A stretch of 64,000 nt of DNA from Sphingomonadales bacterium. Its GTDB lineage: Bacteria; Pseudomonadota; Alphaproteobacteria; Sphingomonadales; Sphingomonadaceae. Each line of letters opens with the position of its first letter. The stretch's first letter is position 1. The position numbers were made by a program, and so were the translations under genes. Below the pieces are notes generated by a model. It saw only the letters and a list, made by a program, of their open reading frames with translations. It was not told the DNA's origin and did no database searches. The stretch covers positions 38,218 through 102,217 of the forward strand of contig JAGWUH010000008.1 of the NCBI GenBank assembly GCA_028868535.1. The letters run 5' to 3'. Below are positions 1 to 9,105 of this stretch, in pieces.

Positions 1-801
1 CTGGATGCCGAGATCGCGATGAGCGGCTTCTACGACGTGCTGGCGATCGAGGAGCTGGGCGCCGTCACCGCGGCGATGGTGGTCGAGAAGCTGGGCCGGC
101 TGCCGTTCGCGCTCGAGGCCGGCGCCTCTTCGCTGGTGCGGCCGCTGGTCGATGCGGAATTGCCGCGGCCCTGGTGCCTGGTCGAGGAAGGCAACCTCGA
201 CGCGCCGGTGCGCTTTCTCAAGCCGGGAGCGACGGTGCTGGTCGTCGGAGCATCGGGCGTGCGTTCGTTCACCGCGACCGCCGAACACGTGCGCGACGCC
301 GGCGACGAGGTGCTGTTCGCCTATCCGATGGCGTACCTGGCCGGCCTGCCCGACGGCATGACGTCGCACGACGTGCCGGTGGCGACGGTGCTGGCGGCCT
401 GGCGGACGGCGGCGGCGGCGGAGGCGGCCGGGCTGCTGGCCGGCGCGCTGGCCAGCGTCGTCACCTATGTTTCCGAGCGCAAGCAGTTCGGCCGGCCGCT
501 GGCGACGTTCCAGGCGCTGCGCCACCGGCTGGCCGAGGCGCAGGTGCTGGTCAACGGCGTCTACTGGCTGGCGCTCAAGGCGGCGGGGACCGGCGATGCC
601 GGCGATGCCGCGATGGCTCTGCTGCACGCGCAGGACGCGGCGAAGCGGGTGAACTATGATTTCCACCAGATGCTCGGCGCGATGGGGATGACGCTCGAGC
701 ACCCGCTGCACTTGTGGACCTACCGCCTGAAGGCGCTGTCCGCCGAACTGGGCGGGCGCGGCGAGCAGGGGCTGGCCGCCGCGGCGGCGCTGTGGGGCTG
801 A
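1..801 (+). CDS. Acyl-CoA dehydrogenase family protein, 5'-truncated by window edge
   Basis: Open frame runs to base 1 with no stop upstream of the listed ATG at 19. C-terminal ACAD-like segment ...VSERKQFGRPLATFQALRHRLAEA...HQMLGAMGMTLEHPLHLW. Confidence 0.8.
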   Translation: MDAEIAMSGFYDVLAIEELGAVTAAMVVEKLGRLPFALEAGASSLVRPLVDAELPRPWCLVEEGNLDAPVRFLKPGATVLVVGASGVRSFTATAEHVRDAGDEVLFAYPMAYLAGLPDGMTSHDVPVATVLAAWRTAAAAEAAGLLAGALASVVTYVSERKQFGRPLATFQALRHRLAEAQVLVNGVYWLALKAAGTGDAGDAAMALLHAQDAAKRVNYDFHQMLGAMGMTLEHPLHLWTYRLKALSAELGGRGEQGLAAAAALWG

Positions 802-806
802 CCGCT

Positions 807-1532
807 TCAGGCTGAAGCCGGACCGGCCAGTTCCAGCAGGCAGGCGGCGACTTCGGCCGGGTGCGTGATCATCAGATCGTGCGGGGCGTCGATGCGCCAC
901 TGCCGGCGGCATTCGCGGGCGCGCTCCTGGAGGATCGCCGGGCGATGGAGGAGCAGGGCGGTGCAGTCGATGGTGGCGCGCGGCAGCGCCAGCAGACGGA
1001 CCGGATCGGTCAGCACCAGCGGATCGGTAAAGGCCTTGCGCGGGTGGGGGGTGAGACGCGCCAACGCCCAATCGACATGCGCCGGGTCGGTCAGGCCGAA
1101 CATCGCGCACTGCTCGGGCGAGGGGCGGAGCGCCACCGGGATGCCGTGTTCGAGATCGATCGTGGCAATGCGCTCCGCGAGGCCGGGGGAAATGCTGGCC
1201 AGGGCCTCGCCATCCCGGGGTTGCGGGGCGTCGAGATAGACCAGCCAGCCGACCCGCGAAGCCACCCGGTCGGCCGCGCCGGTGACGACCATGCCGCCGT
1301 ACGAGTGGCCGACGAGGATCGCGTCGCGCAGGTCTTCCTCCTCGAACAGGCGGACGACATCGGCGATGTGCGTGTCCAGCCCGGTCTCCGCGGTCAGTTC
1401 GCCGGCGCGTTCGGCGAGCCCGGTGAGGGTCGGGGCGAGGACGCGGTGGCCGGCGGCTTCGAGCAGTGGCACGAGCAGATCCCAGCACCAGCCGCCGTGG
1501 CCGCCGCCGTGGACGAGGACGAAGGTGCTCAC
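807..1532 (-). CDS. Alpha/beta hydrolase (esterase/HNL-like)
   Basis: GTG start at 1532: VSTFVLVHGGGHGGWCWDLLVPLLEAAGHRV...LVGHSYGGMV (GHSYGG nucleophile elbow). 4-nt overlap with the upstream gene. Confidence 0.85.
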   Translation of the reverse strand: MSTFVLVHGGGHGGWCWDLLVPLLEAAGHRVLAPTLTGLAERAGELTAETGLDTHIADVVRLFEEEDLRDAILVGHSYGGMVVTGAADRVASRVGWLVYLDAPQPRDGEALASISPGLAERIATIDLEHGIPVALRPSPEQCAMFGLTDPAHVDWALARLTPHPRKAFTDPLVLTDPVRLLALPRATIDCTALLLHRPAILQERARECRRQWRIDAPHDLMITHPAEVAACLLELAGPASA

Positions 1533-2449
1533 GCGATGGCCGGCATGATTTCCGCGGCGACCCAGCGGCAATAGTCCTCGTAGCGGTCGGCGCTGGACAG
1601 CGGTGGGATGGCGAGGCCGCTCATGGTGACGCCGTAATCGGCCAACTGGCCGAGCCGGTCGATGATCTCCTGCCGGGACATGTCGTCGCGGAACGTGGGA
1701 TCGTCGACCGGGACGTGCGCCTCGCCGATACGGGCCTGGCCGAGGCCGAAGAACACGTCCTTGAGCTGGCCGTTGTAATCGGGCTGGCTGCGGATGTAGT
1801 CGATCTTCTCGGGCAGCTGCTCGGCCGGGACGAGGAACGGCCACCAGCCCTGGCCATAGCGCGCGACGCGGCGCAGCACGGCATCGGCGCCGCCGCCGAA
1901 CCAGATCGGCGGGTGCGGCTTCTGCACCGGCTTGGGTTCGAACGCGACATCGCGGAACGAGACGTATCTGCCCTCGAACTCGGGGTTTTCCTGAGTCCAC
2001 AGGGCGATGGTTGCCTGCGTGTATTCGTCCGCGCGCGCGCCGCGTTCGTGGAAGGGCACGCCAAGCAGGTCGAATTCCTCCTTCAGCCAGCCGACCGCGA
2101 ACGTGACGGTCATGCGACCGCCGCTTTGCCAGTCGATCGTCGCCAGCGCCTTGGCGGAGATGATCGGGTGCTGCAGCGGCTGGATGGCGATGCACGAGTT
2201 GAGCCGGATGCGGCTGGTGGCGCCGGCGAAGAAGGCCATCCCGGGATAGGCGGCGAGGTAGTGCGCGCCCGACAGCTCGACGTGGCTGCGCGGGATGATG
2301 TGATGCTCGGGCACGGCGATCATCGCAAAGCCGAGCTCTTCGGCCAGCTTTGCCAGCCGCTGCTGGTCGGCACCGGTGACATTGGCCTCCCACGGCTGCT
2401 GCATCGCCTTGACGCGCACCATGTTGGGCATCGAGAACGCGAGCTTCAT
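1529..2449 (-). CDS. LLM-class flavin-dependent (F420/FMN) oxidoreductase
   Basis: MKLAFSMPNMVRVKAMQQPWEANVTGADQQRLAKLAEELGFAMIAVPEHH...; luciferase-like monooxygenase pattern. Confidence 0.85.
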   Translation of the reverse strand: MKLAFSMPNMVRVKAMQQPWEANVTGADQQRLAKLAEELGFAMIAVPEHHIIPRSHVELSGAHYLAAYPGMAFFAGATSRIRLNSCIAIQPLQHPIISAKALATIDWQSGGRMTVTFAVGWLKEEFDLLGVPFHERGARADEYTQATIALWTQENPEFEGRYVSFRDVAFEPKPVQKPHPPIWFGGGADAVLRRVARYGQGWWPFLVPAEQLPEKIDYIRSQPDYNGQLKDVFFGLGQARIGEAHVPVDDPTFRDDMSRQEIIDRLGQLADYGVTMSGLAIPPLSSADRYEDYCRWVAAEIMPAIA

Positions 2450-2528
2450 CCTGGCCTCCCCGGCGAATCCGTCATGGGGGCCAAGGTAACGGAAGCGCGA
2501 CGCGCCGCCTATCGGCGGGGCGATGCCC

Positions 2529-3734
2529 TCAGTCGATGACCTTGCGGGCGACGAGGTCGTCGATTTCCGGCTGCGTCAGCCCGAGGATGTCGCGGTAGAC
2601 ATAGGCGTTGTCCTCGCCCAGCAAGGGGGCGCCGCGTTCGACCTTGGCCTCGTCGGGCTGCATCCGCCAGGCGGGGCCGATGATCGGGCGCGAGCCGGTG
2701 CGGTGGTCGCTGACCATGCGGTAGCCGCCCCGGCCCCACAGGTATTCGTCCGAGCACAGGTCGAGTGACGACTGGCAGCGGAACGCGGGGACGCCCGACT
2801 GGCGCAGCCGCTCGGCCAGCGGCGCGGCGGCGTGGCGGCGGGTGTGCCGGCCCAGCACTTCGTCGAGGGCGTGGCGGTGGGCGAGGCGCGAGGCGAGCGT
2901 GGCGAAGCGTTCTTCCTCGCCGAGCTGGGGGGCGAGGATGCGGGTGAGGGCCTGCCATTCGCCGTCGGTGGCGACGGCGATGCTCAGCCATTCGGTGCCG
3001 GCGCAGGGGTAGGCGCCGTGGGGGCACATCTCGGGGTGGAAGTTGCCGTCAGCCTCCGGGACGTGGCCGGTCAGGCTGTAGGCGAACAGGCTGTCGCCGA
3101 CCAGGCTGGTCATCGTCTCGACCGCGGAGAGATCGATGAACTGGCCCTCGCCGGTGGCTTCGCGGTGATGCAGCGCGGCGACGGCGGCGAGTGCGGCGGC
3201 GGCGCCGGCCGAGCTGTCGCCATAGCGGATGTTCATGCCCTTGGGCGTCTCGCCCTCGTGCCCGACCAGCGCGGTGAGGCCGGAGAGCGCGGCGAAGCAG
3301 GGGGCATAGCCGGTCTGGTAACCCAAGGGGCCGTCGGTGCCCCACATCTTGATCGAGACCTGGATGATGTCGGGCTTGATCCGGCAGAGGCTGGCGTAGT
3401 CGAGGCCGGAGCGTTCCATCGCGCCGGGGCGGATGTTGTCGATGACGATGTCCGCTTCGGCGACCATGCGCTTGACCAGAGCGAGGCCCTCGGGCGTCTT
3501 CATGTTGACCTGGACCGAGCGGATCTCCTGGTTGATCGACAGGAAATAGGGGGCGGCATCGATGTCCACGCCGCCATAGGCGCGCATCTCGTCGAGGTTG
3601 GTCATCGATTCGACCTTGATCACCTCGGCGCCGAGGTGCGCGAGCAGCTTGCCGGCATAAGGCCCGGCCCAGACCTTGGTCAGTTCGAGCACGCGGATTC
3701 CGGCGAGCGGGCCACCCCGGCTGGTATCAATCAT
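2529..3734 (-). CDS. CaiB/BaiF-type (class III) CoA-transferase
   Basis: MIDTSRGGPLAGIRVLELTKVWAGPYAGKLLAHLGAEVIKVES... is the class III CoA-transferase N-terminus. ATG at 3734 fits better than the longer ORF start. Confidence 0.9.
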   Translation of the reverse strand: MIDTSRGGPLAGIRVLELTKVWAGPYAGKLLAHLGAEVIKVESMTNLDEMRAYGGVDIDAAPYFLSINQEIRSVQVNMKTPEGLALVKRMVAEADIVIDNIRPGAMERSGLDYASLCRIKPDIIQVSIKMWGTDGPLGYQTGYAPCFAALSGLTALVGHEGETPKGMNIRYGDSSAGAAAALAAVAALHHREATGEGQFIDLSAVETMTSLVGDSLFAYSLTGHVPEADGNFHPEMCPHGAYPCAGTEWLSIAVATDGEWQALTRILAPQLGEEERFATLASRLAHRHALDEVLGRHTRRHAAAPLAERLRQSGVPAFRCQSSLDLCSDEYLWGRGGYRMVSDHRTGSRPIIGPAWRMQPDEAKVERGAPLLGEDNAYVYRDILGLTQPEIDDLVARKVID

Positions 3735-4884
3735 GCGCCATCTCCGGATCGTGCGCACCGAGTTTGGGGGCGGCGGCGGGGACGCGGATCGGCGTCTTGC
3801 TGAAGGTGTAGGACGAGGTGGGATAGGCGAGCGGGCCGAATTTCGGATGATCGAGGCTCTGGAAAAAGCCGCGGTGGATGAACTGCCCGTGCTGGGGCAG
3901 GTCGGCGGCGGTGTTGACCGGGACCATGGCGATGCCGGCCTTCTGCGCGGCTTCGGTGATCGCGTGCTTGGGTTGGCGGGCGATCCAATCGGCAAAACCG
4001 GCGCGGAAGCGGGCGACGTTGTCGCGGGTGCAGTCGAACTCCAGCCAGTCGTCGCGGAAGTCGTGGCTCCAGGCGGGATCGCCCATCAGCGCGCGCAGGC
4101 CCAGCCAGTGGGCCTTGGTCGTCATGAAGACATAGACGTGGCCGTCGGCGCAGGCGAACGAGGTGCCGGGGCCGCCCATGTCGTAGGCGGTGCGCTCGGG
4201 ACCGGGCTCGGCCTCGCCGGCCAGCATGCGGTCGAGCACGCAGTCGATGCGGTTCACCTGCACCTCGACTTCGGACAGGTCGATGAATTGGCCGCCCTTG
4301 CCATGGCGCTGGCGGTGGAGCGAGGCGAGCACGCAGAGCGCGGCGTCGATCGCCGATTCGTAGTCGGGCAGGAAGCGGCCGGCGCCCTTCAGTGGCGGCT
4401 TCTCGGGCGGGGTCTCGCTGGGAGAGTGATAGGCCCAGCCGCCGGCGGCGATGACGTTGAGCGGTCGGGACTTCTGCCAGTCGGCCGGGGCGCCCTGGCC
4501 GAACGGGGTGATCGCGCAGTGGACGAGGTGCGGGTGCGAGGCGGCGACTTCCTCGGGCGCGAGGCCGTGCGCGGCGGCCCATTGCTCGTCATGGTCGTCG
4601 ATCAGCGCATGGGCGCGGGCGAGCAGCGCGGCGAGGCGGGCGCGGCCGGACGAGTCCGCCAGGTCGATTACGACCGACTTCTTGCCCATGTTGAAGAACT
4701 CGAACACCGCCGAATGACCGTCGCGGAACGGGCCCATGCGGCGGGTCGGGGCACCGCCGGGGCGTTCGACCTTGATGACCTCGGCGCCGAGCTCGGCCAG
4801 CAGGCGGCCGGTCTGTTCGCCCGCCGGGCGCTCGGCGGTTTCGATGATGAGGAGGCCGGTGAGGGCGCCGCGCGGCTCGGTCAT
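3727..4884 (-). CDS. CaiB/BaiF-type (class III) CoA-transferase
   Basis: MTEPRGALTGLLIIETAERPAGEQTGRLLAELGAEVIKVERPGGAPTRRMGPF...; overlaps the next CoA-transferase gene by 8 nt. Confidence 0.88.
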   Translation of the reverse strand: MTEPRGALTGLLIIETAERPAGEQTGRLLAELGAEVIKVERPGGAPTRRMGPFRDGHSAVFEFFNMGKKSVVIDLADSSGRARLAALLARAHALIDDHDEQWAAAHGLAPEEVAASHPHLVHCAITPFGQGAPADWQKSRPLNVIAAGGWAYHSPSETPPEKPPLKGAGRFLPDYESAIDAALCVLASLHRQRHGKGGQFIDLSEVEVQVNRIDCVLDRMLAGEAEPGPERTAYDMGGPGTSFACADGHVYVFMTTKAHWLGLRALMGDPAWSHDFRDDWLEFDCTRDNVARFRAGFADWIARQPKHAITEAAQKAGIAMVPVNTAADLPQHGQFIHRGFFQSLDHPKFGPLAYPTSSYTFSKTPIRVPAAAPKLGAHDPEMAHD

Positions 4885-5645
4885 AGGCTTTGCCCGTCGT
4901 CGATGGTGAAGGTGGCGCCGGTGACCTGGGCGCTGCGGTCGGACAGCAGGTAGAGCAGCATGTCGTCGAGCGCGTCGGGGGCGAGGATGCGGCGGCGGTG
5001 CTGCGCGGCGATGTTGTCGCGGCCGCGTTCGGTTTTGAACCAGTCGGCGTTGGCCTCGCTGGGGATCATGCCGGGATGGAGGCAGTTGACGTTGATCCCT
5101 TGCCGGATCCATTCGCGGGCGAGGTTGCGGGCGAGGTGTTCGATCCCGGCCTTGGTGGCGGCGTAGAGCGAATCGCCCATGCCGGTGCGCAGCGCGGTGG
5201 TGGAGCCGATCAGCACGACGCGGCCGCGCTGGTGGTCGCGGCTGCCGGCGGCGATCAGGCGCTTCGCGCCCTCGCGGGCGGTAAGGTAGACGCCGAGCAG
5301 GTTGGTGTTCAGCACGCCTTGCAGGCCGGACATAGGGACCGCGGTGGCATGGCCCCCAGTGCCGACGCCGGCGTTGGCGATGATGCCGTCGACGGTGCCG
5401 AAGCGCGCCTCGGCGGCGTCGTAAGCGGCGACGACCGAAGCCTCGTCAGCGACGTCGAGCTGGACGGCGAGGCCGCCGATCTCCTCCGCCAGGGCCGCGG
5501 GCACGCGCCGCGCCCCGGCCACCACGCTGGCGCCGGCGCGGGCGCAGAGCCGCGCGAAGCCCGCGCCGATGCCGGCGGACGCCCCGGTGACGAGCACGGT
5601 GCGTCCGGCGAGGCTGAAGCTTAACGGCGCTGGAGATTCTTCCAT
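4881..5645 (-). CDS. SDR family oxidoreductase
   Basis: GRTVLVTGASAGIGAGFARL (TGxxxGxG), NAG motif, YAATKAG (YxxxK). Confidence 0.92.
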   Translation of the reverse strand: MEESPAPLSFSLAGRTVLVTGASAGIGAGFARLCARAGASVVAGARRVPAALAEEIGGLAVQLDVADEASVVAAYDAAEARFGTVDGIIANAGVGTGGHATAVPMSGLQGVLNTNLLGVYLTAREGAKRLIAAGSRDHQRGRVVLIGSTTALRTGMGDSLYAATKAGIEHLARNLAREWIRQGINVNCLHPGMIPSEANADWFKTERGRDNIAAQHRRRILAPDALDDMLLYLLSDRSAQVTGATFTIDDGQSL

Positions 5646-7048
5646 TCGGGGACTTTCGGCTCCATCGCCATGTACTTGTCCACCGCCTTGTTGAAATGGC
5701 GGATGCGGATTTCCTGATAGTCCCCAAGCGTAAGGCCGTGCTTGGCCGAGGCTTCGAGGCCTTCCTGCTGCAGGAACAGGTTGTCGGTATCCTGGTCGAG
5801 GATGCCGCCGAAACCGGGGTCCATGCCCTCGGCCTCGCAGAACGACTGCTCTGCCGTCAGGTGCACCGCCTCGGCCGTCGTCACCGGCGTGCCGTCGGCG
5901 GGTTTCGGCCGCAGGAACAGCACTTCGTAGAGGCTCTCGCGGTGGTTGCGCGGGTTCGGGCGGAAGCGATAGACCATCGGCAGCGAGATGCCGGGGAACA
6001 GGAAGGTGTTGGGGAACACCGTGTAGCTGTAGCAGTCGAGGATCTCGGAGTCCGACAGGCCCGAGAGGTCGGTCTTGGTGGCCTGCTCGAAAAGGCCCCG
6101 GAACATGTCGGCCATCATCTGTCGCGCGGTGGCGCCTTCGGGCACCTTCGGCTTGTCGGTGACGATCGAGCTGTCGCCCACGGTGAACATGTCGAGCACG
6201 TCCTGCTCGCTGTACTTGCCCGCGTGCTCCGGGCTGACGACGCCGAGCGTGGAGATGAAGCGGTTCACGTGCTCGCCATAGGTATCATACTGCGAGTTGA
6301 CGTCGGCGTTGGTCGGCGAGACCTGCGGGTGCGTATCGGGGACGTGGTAGGCCTCCATGAAGGCCTCGATGTTGAGCTTCCAGTTCGACGGGATCGGCTT
6401 GGTCACGTGGCAGGTGATGTAGCGGTCTTCCAGCTTCCACGCCTCGATGTGGGCAAGCGCCTCGGGGCCGAGGTATTCGCGCAGCGTCGGCGCATCGGGG
6501 TCCATGTTGATCCAGACGAAGCCGCCCAGCAGCTCGACGCGGGCCTCGGGCAGCGACATCTCCTGCGGATCGATGTGCGGGAAGTCCCACGGGCACAGCA
6601 TCTTGCGGTTGGTGCCGTCGGTGTTCCAGCTCCAGCCGTGGAAGCTGCACTTGAACTCGGTGGCGCTGCCCTCGGTGCCCGAATGGCGCAGCTTGGTGCC
6701 GCGGTGCAGGCAGGCGTTGAAGAAGGCGCGGACCGATCGGTCCTCCTGGCGGGTGACGATGAAGCTGTAGGGGCCGATGTCGTAGACATAGTAGTCGCCG
6801 GCCTCGGGGATGTGCTCCTCGCGGCAGGCGAACTGCCAGGTGCGGGTCCACAGGCGCTTGAACTCTTCCTCGAACCAGTCCTGCGAAAGGTAGCGGGTGG
6901 TGTCGATATCCTCGGAGCCCAGGTACTGGTAGGATTCACTGGCGACCCATTCCGGGGCCTTGATCTTGTCCCGGGCGATGATCTCCTGTGTGGAGATCGC
7001 GGGATGGCGGGCTTCGCCGGGGCTCAGCTTGCCGGTTTCGACGTTCAT
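5621..7048 (-). CDS. Aromatic ring-hydroxylating (Rieske) oxygenase alpha subunit
   Basis: Rieske motif CLHRGTKLRHSGTEGSATEFKCSFHGW; catalytic-domain EAYHVPDTHP; ATG at 7048. Confidence 0.92.
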   Translation of the reverse strand: MNVETGKLSPGEARHPAISTQEIIARDKIKAPEWVASESYQYLGSEDIDTTRYLSQDWFEEEFKRLWTRTWQFACREEHIPEAGDYYVYDIGPYSFIVTRQEDRSVRAFFNACLHRGTKLRHSGTEGSATEFKCSFHGWSWNTDGTNRKMLCPWDFPHIDPQEMSLPEARVELLGGFVWINMDPDAPTLREYLGPEALAHIEAWKLEDRYITCHVTKPIPSNWKLNIEAFMEAYHVPDTHPQVSPTNADVNSQYDTYGEHVNRFISTLGVVSPEHAGKYSEQDVLDMFTVGDSSIVTDKPKVPEGATARQMMADMFRGLFEQATKTDLSGLSDSEILDCYSYTVFPNTFLFPGISLPMVYRFRPNPRNHRESLYEVLFLRPKPADGTPVTTAEAVHLTAEQSFCEAEGMDPGFGGILDQDTDNLFLQQEGLEASAKHGLTLGDYQEIRIRHFNKAVDKYMAMEPKVPEWKNLQRR

Positions 7049-8325
7049 TGGGCGTACTCCGGGGTGCGGGTGGGGGCGGGAACGGCGTCCTTGTGCAGGG
7101 CGCCGTCCTTGACGATCAGCAGCAGCTTCGACGGATCGAGCAGGAGCGCCGGATCGGCGAGCACGTCGCCATCGACCAGCACCATGTCGGCGAGCTGGCC
7201 CGCTGCGATCGTGCCGAGTTCGCCTTCGGGGCGCATCGCCCGGCCGCCGTTGGCGGTGGCGCAGACCAGCGCTTCGGCGGCGCTGTAGCCGTAGTAGTGC
7301 ATGAAGTGGCCGATGTCGCGGGCCTGCGTGCCCTGCGCGCTCCAGGCGAAGCCATAGTCGCCGCCGATCAGGTGGCGGACGCCGCGCTGGCGGAGCGCGG
7401 TATGGGTCTTGACCGATTCCTCGATCAGCGCCGGAATGCCCATCCATCCGGCGACCTCGGCGGTGATGCCCCACTGCGCGGCGCCGCCGCTGGCCATCTG
7501 GTGGAACAGGTCGATCGTCGGCACGACGACGATGCGGTCCTTCGCCGCCTCCATCATGTCGAGCAGTTCCTCGTCGGAAAACTCGCAGTGGAACAGGCCG
7601 TCGACACCGGCGCGGATGCAGTCCTTCGAACCCTGGATCGAGCGGGTGTGGGCGTTGACCTTGCGGCCGTAGGCGTGCGCGGTGCGCACCGCCATCTCGA
7701 TCTCCTCGTAGGCCATCGGCGTGGTGTGGCCCGGGGTCGAGGGGTAGAACGGGTCGCCCGAGACATCGAGCTTGATGTTGTCGATGCCCTCGCGGCAGTG
7801 CCAGCGCACCGCCTTGCGCATTTCCTCCGGCCCGTCGACCAGCGTCGATGGGCCGACGCGCGGGTTGTGATCGCGGCTCTCGTCGCCCATCGCGCCGGTG
7901 ACGCTGATCTCCAGACCGCCGGCGCGGATGCGCGGGCCGGGGATGCGACCGGCATTGACCTCGTCGCGGACCGCCGCCGCCAGTCGCAGCTTGGCCTCGG
8001 AGGCGCCGTAGACGCTGGTGAAGCCGGCATCGATCAGCGCCCTGGCGCCGCGCGCGGCGGTGAACACCTGTGCCTCGGGCGTCGGCGTGATCAGGTTCTC
8101 GGTGGCGGTGACATTCTCGAACGAGAGATGGCCGTGGCCCTCGGTCATCCCCGGCATCAGGAACCGGCCCGCCGCGTCGATCGTGCGATCGGCGCCCGAC
8201 GCGCCGCCGCTTCCCGCCGCCGATACCGAGACGATGCGGTGGCCTTCCACCAGCACGTCGCCGGCGAAGGGGGCCTTCCCGGTGCCATCGAACACCGAGG
8301 CATTGGCGATCAGGGTACGCGCCAC
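7045..8325 (-). CDS. Amidohydrolase family protein
   Basis: VARTLIANASVFDGTGKAPFAGDVLVEGHRI...MPGMTEGHGHLSFENV (HxH metal motif); GTG start at 8325; 4-nt overlap with the Rieske gene. Confidence 0.88.
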   Translation of the reverse strand: MARTLIANASVFDGTGKAPFAGDVLVEGHRIVSVSAAGSGGASGADRTIDAAGRFLMPGMTEGHGHLSFENVTATENLITPTPEAQVFTAARGARALIDAGFTSVYGASEAKLRLAAAVRDEVNAGRIPGPRIRAGGLEISVTGAMGDESRDHNPRVGPSTLVDGPEEMRKAVRWHCREGIDNIKLDVSGDPFYPSTPGHTTPMAYEEIEMAVRTAHAYGRKVNAHTRSIQGSKDCIRAGVDGLFHCEFSDEELLDMMEAAKDRIVVVPTIDLFHQMASGGAAQWGITAEVAGWMGIPALIEESVKTHTALRQRGVRHLIGGDYGFAWSAQGTQARDIGHFMHYYGYSAAEALVCATANGGRAMRPEGELGTIAAGQLADMVLVDGDVLADPALLLDPSKLLLIVKDGALHKDAVPAPTRTPEYAQ

Positions 8326-8647
8326 GTTCGTTCTCCCCTGCGTCGGTCTGCCGCCGGCGCCATAGGTTATCGGCCCCGCACTGTGCGCGCGGTTGCCCGG
8401 AGGGACAAGATAGGCCCGGCGACAGCCACCCCCAATGACTGAACGCGCCAAAACGGTAGGCTGTGGCTGTTGTCCATGGCGGCAAAGGGCAATCGCTGCC
8501 GCGCGAGGCGCCGCTGCCACGACAGTCAATTCAACCGGCCCTCGCGGGACGGGGCGGGCATTGCCAGCCGTGGCGGCGGGCGGATAAGACGGCATGGACC
8601 GCACGCCAGGCGTGCACGCGAACAAGCATTGCGAAGAGGGATACGGG

Positions 8648-8980
8648 ATGGGCAATCTGAAGGTCACGATGACCGACACCGCCGGCAAGGTCCACGAGAT
8701 CACCGACGTCGCCGAAGGGCAGAGCCTGATGGAGATCGGCAGGGCGCACGGCGTTGCCGGCATCTTCGGCGATTGCGGCGGCGGCTGCGCCTGCGCCACC
8801 TGCCACGTCTACATCGGCGAAGGCTGGGGGGAGAAAGTGGGCCAGCCCGACGACATCGAGTTCGCGATGCTCGACATGGTTTCCGACGTCGCGCGCGAGA
8901 ACAGCCGCCTGGGCTGCCAGGTCAGGATGTCGCCCGAACTGGACGGCATCAGCGTGACAGTGGCGCCGACCGCGGCGTGA
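8648..8980 (+). CDS. [2Fe-2S] ferredoxin (adrenodoxin/putidaredoxin type)
   Basis: MGNLKVTMTDTAGKVHEITDVAEGQSLMEIGRAHGVAGIFGDCGGGCACATCHVYI...LGCQV; CX5CX2C plus distal Cys. Confidence 0.92.
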   Translation: MGNLKVTMTDTAGKVHEITDVAEGQSLMEIGRAHGVAGIFGDCGGGCACATCHVYIGEGWGEKVGQPDDIEFAMLDMVSDVARENSRLGCQVRMSPELDGISVTVAPTAA

Positions 8981-9105
8981 TCCCGGCGCCGGTTGCCGCG
9001 GCAGGCAATCGGGGCTTCGAGGGCAGGCATGGCAGGCCCGCCCGTCGCCGCGGCACAAGGCCGTGACGACATTTCGGCCATTCACCGTTCGAGAGGAATT
9101 GCGCC

